A stretch of DNA of 64,000 bases from the NCBI GenBank assembly GCA_016704345.1, contig JADJAH010000016.1:1-64000 (forward strand), in the 5' to 3' direction. Below, piece by piece: positions 54,055 to 64,000 of this stretch. Each line of letters opens with the position of its first letter. Positions within the stretch are counted from its first letter, which is position 1. The translations under genes and the position numbers were made by a program. Source of the stretch: Ignavibacteria bacterium. Lineage in GTDB: Bacteria > Bacteroidota > Ignavibacteria > Tepidaquicellales > Tepidaquicellaceae. The notes beneath the pieces were generated by a model. It was not told the DNA's origin and searched no databases. It saw only the letters and a list, made by a program, of their open reading frames with translations.

Positions 54055-54062
54055 TAATTTTG
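54055..54062 (+). promoter_or_regulatory. Candidate Bacteroidota-type promoter (TTG-N20-TAATTTTG)
   Basis: TAATTTTG at 54055-54062 has a TTG at 54032-54034, 20 bases upstream: the spacing expected for Bacteroidota primary sigma promoters. It precedes a good ribosome binding site (AGGAGG, 54074-54079), 8 bases before the ATG at 54088. This is the best-formed promoter in the window. Confidence 0.55.
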
Positions 54063-54087
54063 ATATAATACTCAGGAGGAACACAAT

Positions 54088-57000
54088 ATGATGAAGTTCG
54101 CCTTCGTTTCAATTACTGCTATCTTAATGGTTGCCGCGCACGCAGGGCAGCTTTTGTCAACTCAGCCTTACAGGATACAGCCAGGCCGTCAAAACACAAA
54201 TATCCTTCAGAATCCAATCAGTAAGATCGCTCCCACACAGGAGTCCGGCAGCTATTCAGCAGGTGCCGGAAAGTTTGAACTTTCAGATCTCAGCAGACAA
54301 TATTCAGATACAATTGAGACAGATGCCATACAGCAATATTCATTCTACGGAAGTTCCACACAGGATTTTTTCGGCTTCGACGTGTCATCTGCCGGCGATG
54401 TTAATGCGGACGGCTATGAGGATATAATCATCGGCGCACCCTACAATGACGCGGGCGGCACTGATGCAGGCAGAGCTTACATTTTTTTCGGAGGAGCTGT
54501 CGTGAATATTGATGCTGATGTCGTACTCATCGGATTGGGCGCATATCAGTTATTTGGACATTCGGTTTCCTCCGCAGGTGATGTAAACAATGACGGATAC
54601 GACGATGTGATTGTCGGAGCACCCTCTGACGGTACAAATAATCTGTTCCCTAAGGCATACATCTATTACGGCGGGGCAGCCATGGACAATTCACCGGATG
54701 TAATCCTGAGCGGCACAGTGAATTTTGGATTTTCAGTGGCAACTGCAGGCGACATTAATGATGACGGCTTTTCTGATGTAATCGTTGGAATGGATGCGCA
54801 GGGACTTACGAGTGTGTATGTCTATTTCGGCGGCAATCCTATGAACAACTCGGCTGACCTGACACTTACACAAACTCAGGGAGGATTCGGTTCATCGGTC
54901 ACATCAGCCGGAGATGTTAACGGGGACGGCTACAGTGACTTTGCTGTCGGATACTGGTTGAATTCAACAGGAAGTTTCTCTTTGAACGGCTCAGTCTATG
55001 TTTACTTCGGAGGAACTTTGCTTGACAATGTTGCGGACGTAATTATACCGGGAATTGCATCGAACGACAGACTTGGTAATGATGTATCCTGCGCTGGAGA
55101 CGTAAATGGCGACGGATACTCCGACCTTATTGCGGGAGCTTTTACTTCGAACAATGGAACAGGCAGGGCGTTCATCTTTTACGGAGGAGCGTCTATGAAC
55201 ACTGTTCCGGATGTTACAATAACGGGTGAAGAAATTGCTGACTTTCTTGGACAGTCTGTTACAGGCGTAGGAGACATGAACGGCGACGGGTACGATGACG
55301 TTCTTGTAGGCGCATACAGAAACAGCGAGACAGGTCAGGATGCGGGAAAGGCATACCTCTTTTACGGCGGCAATTCAATGAACAACATCGCAGACAATCA
55401 GTTTAGCGGTACGTACGGAAGTTTTCTGGGTAATTCTCTTTCTTCCGCAGGTGACTTCAATAATGATGGTTATCAGGATTTCATCATAGGTGCATATCAG
55501 GACGGAATTTATGTCGGTAAAGCTATTCTTTATACTAACACAACTAGTCTTACTCAGATATCCATGATCAATTTTCCCGGATATCAGCCGAACATAAGAA
55601 TGGGCTGGTCGGTATCTGACGCAGGTGATCTGAACGGAGACGGTTTTGATGACATTGTTGCGGGAATGTCAAATGCAGTTTCGGGACAACCGGCCAAGGT
55701 TTTCTTCGGCGGGCGGTTCATGGACAACATCAGCGATGTTTCACTGTTCGGATCGCCGTTTGTTTCTTACAGGGTTGCCTCTGCCGGAGATGTAAACAAC
55801 GACGGCTACGACGATATCATTACAGCAGACCCGTTCAACATCACAGGCGAAATTGACGCCGGCGCAGCTTTCATTTTCCTCGGCGGTCAGAACATGTCGG
55901 GAGTTCCGTACATTACATTATATGGCACATCTGCAGGAGACAATTTTGGATACGCAATATCTTCTGCCGGAGATGTGAACAATGACGGTTATGGAGATGT
56001 CATAGTTGGTGCGCCTTTAATGACGGCAACGAAATGAGTGACGCCGGTGCAGCGTATATCTTTTACGGCGGGCTGACTATGAACAACACACCCGATGTGG
56101 TAATGTACGGAGAGTTTGCAAATGATAACTTCGGCTCAAGTGTTTCCGGTGGAGGGGAGATCAATGTTGATCAGTTTGATGATATACTCGTCGGTAGTCC
56201 GTACAATTCTGTGAACTTCAATGAAGGAAGAGTTTACTTGTATTACGGAGGAAGCCCGATGAACGGAAATACTGACATTTTCTTCGATTGTCCCGCAGCG
56301 CCGAATGCAAATACGAGATTCGGATGGGCAGTTGAATCTTCCGGCGATGTTAATGGTGACGGTTACTGCGACATTCTTATAGGCGCACTCAACTTTGCAT
56401 CCATTAATTTCCCTTTTCACATTGGACAAGCTTTCATTTATTTCGGTGGCAGCATCCTTAACAATTCTCCTGATGTTTCCTTCATCGGGGAGAATATCTC
56501 TTACCAGTTCTCGGGTTCACTTTCTATGCCCGGCGATCTGAACAATGACGGCTTCGATGATGTGATAGTTGGTGAAGCTTTATATAATAATTATACAGAC
56601 ACTTACAAAGGAAGGTTAAGTCTCTACCATGGAGGTGTATCCATGGATAGTATCGCTGACAGAATAATATACGGAGATAATCTGTATAATCGGTACGGCT
56701 ACTCTGTATCCGGTGCCGGTGATGTTGACGGTGACGGTGTGAATGAATTCCTGGCAGGAGCGCCACTCAGCGAATATGCAGGAACTGATGCCGGAATGGT
56801 TTATTTATACAAGGGTTCAGAAAGCTCAACTGACATAGAAGATCTGGAACTGACGGGTTTGCCGGTTGAGCAGTTCGGTTACAGCGTTTCATCCGCCGGT
56901 GATTTCAATGCAGACGGATTTGAGGATGTAATTGTCGGTGCTCCGAAAGCAAATTCAAACGGAACTGAATCCGGCAAAGCTTCAATCTTCTACGGCGGGC

Positions 57001-58634
57001 CTTTATGGAACACAAGTCCTGATATTACTATTAACGGCTTTGCAGCATTCGATCATTTCGGAACTTCCGTAAGTCAGGCAGGTGATGTAAATCAGGACTC
57101 TTACGATGACCTCATAATCGGAGCTCCTGAAGATGATGCCGCCGGAGTTGATGCGGGAAGAGCCTACATATATTTCGGGGGACCGTCAGCAGACGGAGTT
57201 GCAGACCTGATCCCCACCGGAGAAGCTGCCGGCGACAGGTTCGGCTTCTGCGTATCCAAAGCGGGCAATGTCAACGGTGATCTTGCCCGAGATGTGATTG
57301 TCGGTGCACCGTTCAACAACGCCGGAGCAAATCAAAGTGGAAGATGCTATATCTACTTTGGTGGCACAGCTATGAATAATGTTGCTGATGTTGTGATGAA
57401 TAAAACAATTCCGGGTCTGTGGTTTGGGATCTCCTGCTCTTATGCAGGAAATGTTAACGCGGATCAGTATGATGATGTGATTATCGGGGGAAGCATGACA
57501 TCTGGAGTTGGAGATGGATTAGCCATGATTTACTATGGTGGTCAAAACATGGATAATGTGGAAGACGTAGAAATGTACGGTTATAATATCGATGATCATT
57601 TCGGCTACGGCGTTTCCTGTGCTGGTGATGTCAACGGTGACAATTATTCCGATGTGATTGTCGGAGCTTATGGAAATGACAATTCCGGCACTGATGCGGG
57701 AGCGGCGTTCATATTCTTCGGCGGAGCAAGCATGAATGGTGCATCAGATGTCGTCATGTTTGGAGCAATGAGCGGTGATTTCTTAGGAGTTAGCGTTTCA
57801 AGTGCAGGCAGGATAAACAACGACATCAATGACGATGTGATCATCGGCGCTTGTTACAACGATGCCGGCGGAGTAAATTCAGGCAGGGCTTATGTGTTTT
57901 ACGGAGGTTACAGTATGGATGACAAACGGGATCTTGTATTAACCGGCAAGACTCCCAACGGAAATTTCGGATGGTCTGTTGCAGGCCCGTGTGATCTGAA
58001 TTCGGACGGCAAGAGTGATCTGATCATCGGAGGCTTCAACAACGGGAAGGCAATGCTCTATATGAATTCCGATCCCGTCGAGCATCTCATAGTAACTGTC
58101 AAGATAGCGCAGGAAGGATTTTATGATGCCGGACTGCAAAAACTAAACATGTCGGACACTGTTACACTGTCACTTAGAAACAGCTATTTCCCGTTCAGTC
58201 AAGTGGAAGACTGCAAGGCGGTTATCAACAAAGTTACAATGGAAGGCAGGTTCTATTTCAAATCAGCGGCAGAAAGCAGCTACTATTTGAAGGTGAAGCA
58301 CAGAAACAGCATTGAGACATGGTCAGCAACTCCTCTTACTCTTACACGGAGAAAGAATGTGAACTACGACTTCACAGACGAGGCATTCAAATCTTACGGC
58401 TCAAATGCAAAGATTGTCGGCAGCACTCCATTGGTGTACGGCATCTACAGCGGCGATGTGAATAATGACGGCGCAATTGATGCGACAGACGCGAGTCTGA
58501 TTGACAACGATGCAATGAATTTCGTGACCGGATATACGTTAACAGATGTAACAGGAGACTACTTTGTTGATGCTGTGGATTATCTTATTGCCGACAATAA
58601 TGCTTACAATTTTGTTGTAAAGATAACTCCGTGA
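54088..58634 (+). pseudogene. Giant FG-GAP propeller protein with HRNSIETWS/dockerin-like module, frameshifted by one base
   Basis: The N-terminus is a signal peptide (FAFVSITAILMVAAHAGQ). About 20 FG-GAP (integrin-alpha-like) repeats follow, each with FG...VS.AGDVNGDGY.D.IVGA and a calcium-binding DxNxDG loop. The last 175 residues are the shared module: EGFYD, KHRNSIETWS, loops DVNNDGAIDATD and DVTGDYFVDAVD, ending KITP. The first frame stops at 56037 and the second begins at 56034. A missing T at 56016-56018 (restoring APFNDG) gives one 1,515-residue protein. It is a candidate surface adhesin or binding protein. Sequencing error is more likely than true disruption, but a homopolymer switch cannot be excluded. 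Confidence 0.8.
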
Positions 58635-59425
58635 TTTCGCCAATTGCTTTTTGGCTCGCTCCCAAATTCTGTTCGGGAGCGCACTTGCAAATGAAACTCT
58701 GTTTCTTGCCCAAAGAAGGGATTATTCCGGTATTCTCTTGATCTTTTGATTCGTGCCGGGGTTCTAAGCAATCCATAGTGCATCTTCAAGATGCGGTATG
58801 GCGAGGATAAGTAGAATTAGGCAGACTAATTTTTTCATTTCGCTTTAATTTAGTTTGTAATTCCGCGCAGAATCGTATTGCGCTTTGCTTCAAGAAACAA
58901 GTCAGTTGACATGTAACGTGTGAGAACGATTCTCATTGCCGTCCAAAACATTTTTCAACAACGAAAATTATATCGAAATTAAGCTGGAACATTAGGATTC
59001 TTAAGATTCGGAAAAACAACCCGCCTGCCTGCTTGGATGCATTTTACACTTCAATGGCCAATGGGCAGGCAGGCCTTCGTATAATTGCCGTTAAAAAAAT
59101 TGTGAGCAATGGCGTAGCAAGAATTTCTGTTTGACGAAGCCCGACAGTGTTCTTCTGTCGGGCGAGGAGTTAAATTCTTGCAGCCATTGCGAGCAATTTT
59201 TAGGCAATTATACGGCAGCGGGCGACTTTTCTTTGCCAAGCTTTCTTTTGAGCCTGCCCTGAGCTTGCCGAAGGGTTCAAAAGAAAGCGGAAATGATTTT
59301 ATTCTCTGCAAGTGGTTCGGATTAATTGCATTATAACTAAAACGTTTTGGACGGATGTGAACGAATCTTAATCATCTGCTCCTTCATGCAATTGCGCGGA
59401 AGGCAGAAGCGTAATGAAGCTAAAG
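58635..59425. other. Non-coding region rich in inverted repeats
   Basis: The 791 bases between convergent surface-protein genes hold a possible terminator-like stem (CGCTCCC 58657-58663 / GGGAGCG 58675-58681) and then the MITE-like element listed separately. No gene is supported; a frame at 59051-59311 is only the translation of repeats. Confidence 0.6.
58928..59367. mobile_element. MITE-like element with terminal inverted repeats and nested palindromes
   Basis: The ends are an imperfect inverted pair of about 27 bases with an 11-bp perfect core (CCGTCCAAAAC 58939-58949 / GTTTTGGACGG 59344-59354). Inside lie four nested palindromes. They are GCCTGCCTGC/GCAGGCAGGC (59023-59032/59065-59074), imperfect arms of about 45 bases (59078-59126/59172-59214), a 9-bp GCCCGACAG/CTGTCGGGC hairpin between them (59139-59163), and CTTTCTTTTGA/TCAAAAGAAAG (59241-59251/59277-59287). 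It encodes no transposase. No target duplication was seen, so the mobile-element label is inference. Confidence 0.5.
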
Positions 59426-61130
59426 TCATTTCAGCAACGTCATGCGTCTTGTATGTTCATATTCTCCGGCTTTGATTTTATATAAGTAAATCCCGCTTGA
59501 CAGCCCGGTGCCGTTGAAGCTAATTAAATACTTTCCTGCCTTCTTGTTTTCATTTACCAAAGTTACTACTTCTTTCCCAAGTACATCATAGACTCTTATT
59601 GTCACAAAGTTGTCCTGCTGCAGATCATAGCGGATGTTTGTGACGGGATTAAACGGATTCGGATAGTTTCCCAAGAGCGTGATCTCTTCAGTAGTTTGAA
59701 GTTGTGATGTTGTGTTGTCCGATTCACTTCCTCCGAACAAATGCTCGTACGGATCTATAGTATGAATAACGTTGCCTTGCTGGTCATACTTTCTGATGGC
59801 ATAGTATGCTTGTGTTTCGTTTCCATGATTGCGCTATAAGATATGTATTGCCTGATGAGTCAAGTTCTATGACCGCGGCTCTTTTCACGTTTTGATTTAC
59901 CGCTCCGTTCCTCGAGAACGACGGCACAAAGACATTATCAAAATCTTTATGCGGATATCCCTGAACTTGATTGTATGCCGCCACATAATATCCGTTCTGT
60001 GTGCTGTCGCTTGAGCCGGCTATGTAGATGCGGTTGTTCTTTACTTTTATTGATGATGCTTTGTCATTTCCGTTGAGTGAGTCATAGAAGAGTACTGAAG
60101 GACTGTTCCAGCCGTACGAGCCGCTGTCCTTGTTGTACTTCATCGAGACAAAATCATAACCGTTCCCGGCGTTCATATTTGTATATCCCGTAACATAGAC
60201 ATTGCCGATCGGGTCGGCGGCAATTGCCGTCGGTATGCTGACAGAAGAACCGCCTCCGCTAAAATCTCTGATCCAGTGCAGAGATGTTGTATTGTTGTCC
60301 TTAAAGTAATATGTGAGAAAGTTATTTCCGCCCTGACCGAACGGCCGGTCGGTTACAACAACGACGGCAGTTCTTGACTTCTGAAGAGGCGGAGCATCGA
60401 TTATTTTTGCAAAGATGAAGGCTGTCGGAGTTTCGTTTGTAAACTTCCTGTTGACGATCTGTGTATTTACATTCCCTCCGTCATGATCGCATGTGTAAAG
60501 GATTATATCATTCTTAAATCCCTCGCCGTTGTATGTATAACCTATCGCATAAACAAAGTTGCCGTCAACAAGAATATCGGTAGCAACATCATCTTTGTTG
60601 TAATCGCTGTTGTTGAATGTGCGGGTCCAGATGGTGTCGCCTTCAACATTAAACTTTGCAAGAAAGAAGTCTTTCTGATTTCGTGTTGTTTGGAATCCCG
60701 CAACATAGAAATCAGTTCCTTCTCGTGCTATACCGTAGCATTTATCTTCTTTTGCGAAATTCATTCTTTGAGCAAAGATGACATTACCTTGAGAGTATTC
60801 GTGTTTGAGAATAGCTATGTCGGAATACCCGTTTGCAGAATGCATATAACCACATACATATACATTTCTTTCTGCATCCAGCACTAAATCCATTCCTCTG
60901 TCGAATCCTGGGTTCGGATAATTCTTGCTCCATTGAGGATCACCCCCAAATGAAGGAAATTTAGTTGTTTCTATATCAAGTTCTCGGTTCTGCCCTGTTA
61001 CGTAGAGATTGTCATCTGTATCTAAGTATGTCTTAAACGGATAATCCTCAGGAATCTGTGACATGACAGAGTTACAGAATACCAAGATCAGGATAAACCC
61101 GGCAATAGTTTGTAGAATAATTGATTTCAT
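59426..61130 (-). pseudogene. T9SS SBBP-type propeller protein, frameshifted by one base
   Basis: The signal peptide (MKSIILQTIAGFILILVFCNSVMS) is followed by SBBP-like propeller repeats (DTDDNLYVTGQNRELDI, DAERNVYVCGY, DPIGNVYVTGYTN). The type A T9SS domain (GNYPNPFNPVTNI ... MTLLK) lies in the other frame from 59740. Relative to the partial copy at 63.7-64 kb, one extra A is present in a run at 59820-59822 (TGGAAACG against TGGAACG). Removing it gives one 567-residue protein. A sequencing insertion is likely. The 310-base region 59.72-60.03 is nearly identical to 63.69-64.0 kb. Confidence 0.78.
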
Positions 61131-61153
61131 TTTTTCTCCTTCGTGTTGTTATT

Positions 61154-63322
61154 TTACTTTATTAAAAGAAGTTTTATTGTTTGAGAGACACTGCCATTTG
61201 CAATAAGTGAACAGAAGTATACACCAGTTGACAAATCCGCTGAATTGAGTGTCACTTCGTGATCTCCGGCTGTTGTGAACTTGTCAGTCAGTACCCGAAC
61301 CTGTTCGCCAAGTATGTTGCTTAAAAGAATTTTGATCTCTGCACTCCTTTTCAAACTGAACCGAATTGTAGTAGATGGATTAAACGGGTTTGGATAATTT
61401 TGATAAAGTTGAAAGTTATCAGGAACTAGATGGGCTTCGTTTCCTATATAACTAATTCCTCCATTGGTAGTTCTGAGAATGGTTCCAAAAATCCCAGTCA
61501 TAGTTCCATTAATTGAATCTGAGAAGTAAATTGAAGTAATATAGTTTGCAGACAGACCTTTATTGATGGTCCAATTCAATCCGCCATTTTCGGTATAGAG
61601 AATTTGTCCGTAAGGACCTGCTGCAAACCCCTTATGAGGTTGTAATAAAATGGATTGTTTGAATTACTACACCCTGATTGCCGGTCGAATACCCAAACCA
61701 GTATATCCCTGAATTGGTTGTCTTAAAAAATGTGTTGACTGCTCCTACAGCATAACCTGTCTGGCTGTCTGGAAAGACATATCCAACCCTGGCCGCGACT
61801 AGCAAATGCCAACTATTAACCAGTTAGCCCACCGTTTGTTGTTCTTTTTATTCCTCCGATCAAAACATGCAACTCCGGTATTCTCATCAAAGAAATGTAA
61901 TGCATTGACCCAGCCGCTGTCAGTATAATAAAATACTGTCTCCCAATTATTTCCTCCGTTACTTGTTTTTATTATTATAAACCCAGATCAGCATTGAAGT
62001 AAACCCCCCACCGCAATATCCCGTCTCATTGTTGATAAAGAATATATCAAACAGATTTATTCTTGTGCCGCTGCTGAGGAAGAACCAGTTCGTTCCTGCA
62101 TTTGTCGTTTTCAAAATAACGCCGCTGTCGCCGGAGATGTAGCCGGTGCTTGGACCCGGGAACATAACATCCCACAGTACTTCTCTTGTTAACTGCGGAT
62201 AGAATGACCAGTTGCTTCCGCCGTTGGTTGTCTTCTGTAAGGTTCCTTCCTCGCCGACACACCACCCGGTGTTTGAATTTACAAAGTACGATCCGTGAAG
62301 ATCAAAGTATCCTCCGCTGAGGATCGTCCAGTTCTGCCCGAGTTTGTTGAGCGATAAATGCTTCCACCGCCGCCGGAGATGTATGTCAGACTTGTATCAA
62401 CCATGTGCACTCCCCGAAGCAGATCTATTCCATAGCTTCTCTGGAAATACTGATAGAATGTCGAATCCAGTATCCAGCTTGCACCTGCGTTCGTGGTTCT
62501 TACTATCATTCCCAGATCACAAACAATTGTACCATTATTCTTTCCGCTGAAACTAAGGTCTCTTACCAGATCCTGATAAGGAATTCCCATCGGTTCTTCT
62601 ATCCAATCCTGCCCGCGGTTGGTGGTCTTAAGCATAGTGCCACCGTTGTTATTGACTATCCCTATTACTGTGGCCGAATCAATAGCAGATATTCCGGACA
62701 CCTGAGTAAACGGAAAGAAGGTCAGATTCTGGACGATCCATGTTGTGCCGGCATTTGTGGTGAGAAGCAGTCTCGTTGTCCCGCCTATTGCTCCAAAGTT
62801 CTCATCGAAGAAATTGACGCAAAGGAAATGATGCGCCTGTCGGGTTTGTCTGCTGAAACCAGTTTGCACCCGCATTGGTGGTCTTGAATATCCTTCCGCC
62901 CGAGCCGACAACATATCCGGTTGTTGAGTTCACAAAATCAACATCCTCATAAATAACTCCGCCTGAAACTGTATCACGCTCCAGCTCTCGCCGGCATTGG
63001 AAGTGCGCAGTATCAGTCCGCTGTCTCCAACGGCAATCAAGCACTTCGTATTGCCAGGCGCAAAGTCAATTCCCCAGAGCTGTGATTTTTTCGGATTGTT
63101 CAGCGTGAACCAGTTGGAACCGCCGTTGGTACTTTTTACTATAGTCCCCACATCCCCAACAGCATAGCCCGTCTGATGATTTACAAACTTCACATCCTTC
63201 AGACTGTTTCCCGCCGGAAGAGGTTGCTGCCAGAACCAGTTTGACTGGGCGTGCGATGTTGATGCATAGAGCATGGCAATCAACAGTAAGACAATTGAAT
63301 ATATTTTTTGATATGCTCTCAT
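61154..63322 (-). pseudogene. Ycf48/BNR-type T9SS surface protein with at least five frameshifts
   Basis: A single gene of about 720 residues can be followed through six pieces in changing frames. It starts with a signal peptide (MRAYQKIYSIVLLLIAMLYASTSHAQ) at 63322. Ycf48-like repeats follow (VGDVGTIVKSTNGGSNWFT, GGRIFKTTNAGANW, MLKTTNRGQDW, VILKTTNAGTNWFF, TILRTTNGGI). The end is a type A T9SS domain (YQNYPNPFNPSTTI ... KLLLIK). Breaks I can place lie near 62979-62982, 62821-62823, 62337-62339 and 61985, with another near 61800-61860; most are one-base homopolymer changes. This could be a decayed gene or a poorly sequenced stretch. Confidence 0.75.
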
Positions 63323-63403
63323 TGAGTTTGCATTTACAATGTCAATTTCCGGACAAATCCTTGCTCCGATTATTTTTAATTCCTAATTCGTAATTCTTAT
63401 TTC

Positions 63404-64000
63404 TCACTTCACCACTGCCATTCTTATCCTGCTCACGCTTCCACCTGCATTCAACACAGCATAGTACATACCCGACGCAAGCTCTGCCGCATCAAACGTT
63501 ACGGCATATTCTCCCGCCTGCTGAATGCCAGAGAACAGATTGCTTACAAGCTTTCACTGTTATCGTAAACCTTGAGCTCAATCAAATTTGTATTTTGCAA
63601 TTTATAACTGATCACAGTGGAAGGATTGAAAGGGTTTGGATAGTTTATAAAGAGCGTGATCCCTTCGGTAGTTGACTGTTGTGATGTTGCGTTGTCTGAT
63701 TCACTTCCTCCGAACAAATGCTCGTACGGATCTATAGTATGAATAACATTGCCTTGCTGATCATACTTTCTGATGGCATAATATGCTTCTGTTTCGTTCC
63801 ATGATTGCGCTATGAGATATGTATTGCCTGATGAGTCAAGTTCAATGACTGCGGCTCTTTTCATGTTTTGATTCACCGCTCCGTTCCTCGAGAACGACGG
63901 CACAAAGACATTATCAAAATCTTTATGCGGATATCCCTGAACTTGATTGTATGCCGCCACATAGTATCCGTTCTGTGTGCTGTCGCTTGAGCCGGCTATG
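63404..64000 (-). pseudogene. T9SS propeller protein, C-terminal part, cut by window end and frameshifted
   Basis: This is a near-copy of the end of the 59.4-61.1 kb gene (GYPHKDFDNVFVPSFSRNGA, SSGNTYLIAQSWNETEAYY, PYEHLFGGSESDNATSQ), open to the window edge. The T9SS domain (NYPNPFNPSTVI) leaves frame near 63552-63554, where an A is missing from a run. Restoring it gives VSNLFSGIQQAGEYAVTFDA, then LASGMYYAVLNAGG and a normal end at 63404. The 5' end lies beyond the window, so total length is unknown. Confidence 0.75.

Noticed and set aside
59051..59311. An 86-residue frame on the - strand
   Set aside because: It is the translation of nested palindromic repeats (contains an FGKLRAGS-type segment), not a gene.

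Overview
The window looks like a chromosomal segment of an Ignavibacteriota-like bacterium or a close relative in the Bacteroidota/Chlorobi group. This is an inference from three things: an AT-rich genome, at least eleven secreted proteins ending in a type A type-IX-secretion (T9SS) C-terminal domain with the NYPNPFNP motif, and TAnnTTTG-type promoter boxes. No rRNA, tRNA, CRISPR array or recognisable insertion sequence was seen.

Left arm (1-26.1 kb): mostly secreted beta-rich proteins, namely SBBP and Ycf48/BNR-type propellers, a Reg_prop-type propeller, a parallel beta-helix protein and a tandem pair of unknown T9SS proteins. A TlpA-like thioredoxin, a lipoprotein MsrA, a DUF1573 protein and an outer-membrane-barrel candidate lie among them. 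Three large proteins here, plus one at 54-58.6 kb, do not carry the T9SS domain. They end instead in a shared module of about 175 residues: a beta-rich part with an invariant HRNSIETWS motif, followed by two dockerin-type calcium loops. A T9SS protein with a possibly cohesin-like N-terminal domain sits next to one of them.

Core (26.4-53.8 kb): compact housekeeping genes. A + strand operon runs DUF1232, ymdB, O-methyltransferase, HhH/ComEA-like, PilM-like, rsmD, coaD. A - strand replication cluster runs dnaN, recF, DUF721/DciA-like, gyrB, uppP, without dnaA. cysS, two cupins, a fatty acid hydroxylase and a six-gene - strand operon (S9 peptidase, carA, folD, prmA, ppx/gppA, mscL) follow. Then come an alpha-glucan pair (GH57 and malQ), a second hydroxylase and a DUF1801 protein.

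Right arm (53.8-64 kb): a giant FG-GAP propeller protein with the dockerin-like module, a 0.8-kb non-coding stretch with a MITE-like nest of inverted repeats, and three T9SS propeller genes. The last of these is cut by the window end and partly duplicates the first.

A recurring oddity is the single-base frameshift. folD, malQ, the FG-GAP gene, one of the tandem T9SS pair and all three right-end T9SS genes are broken, nearly always in a short homopolymer. Because folD and malQ are affected, residual sequencing error is the simplest explanation for most of them. The 61.1-63.3 kb gene, with at least five breaks, could also be a genuine pseudogene.
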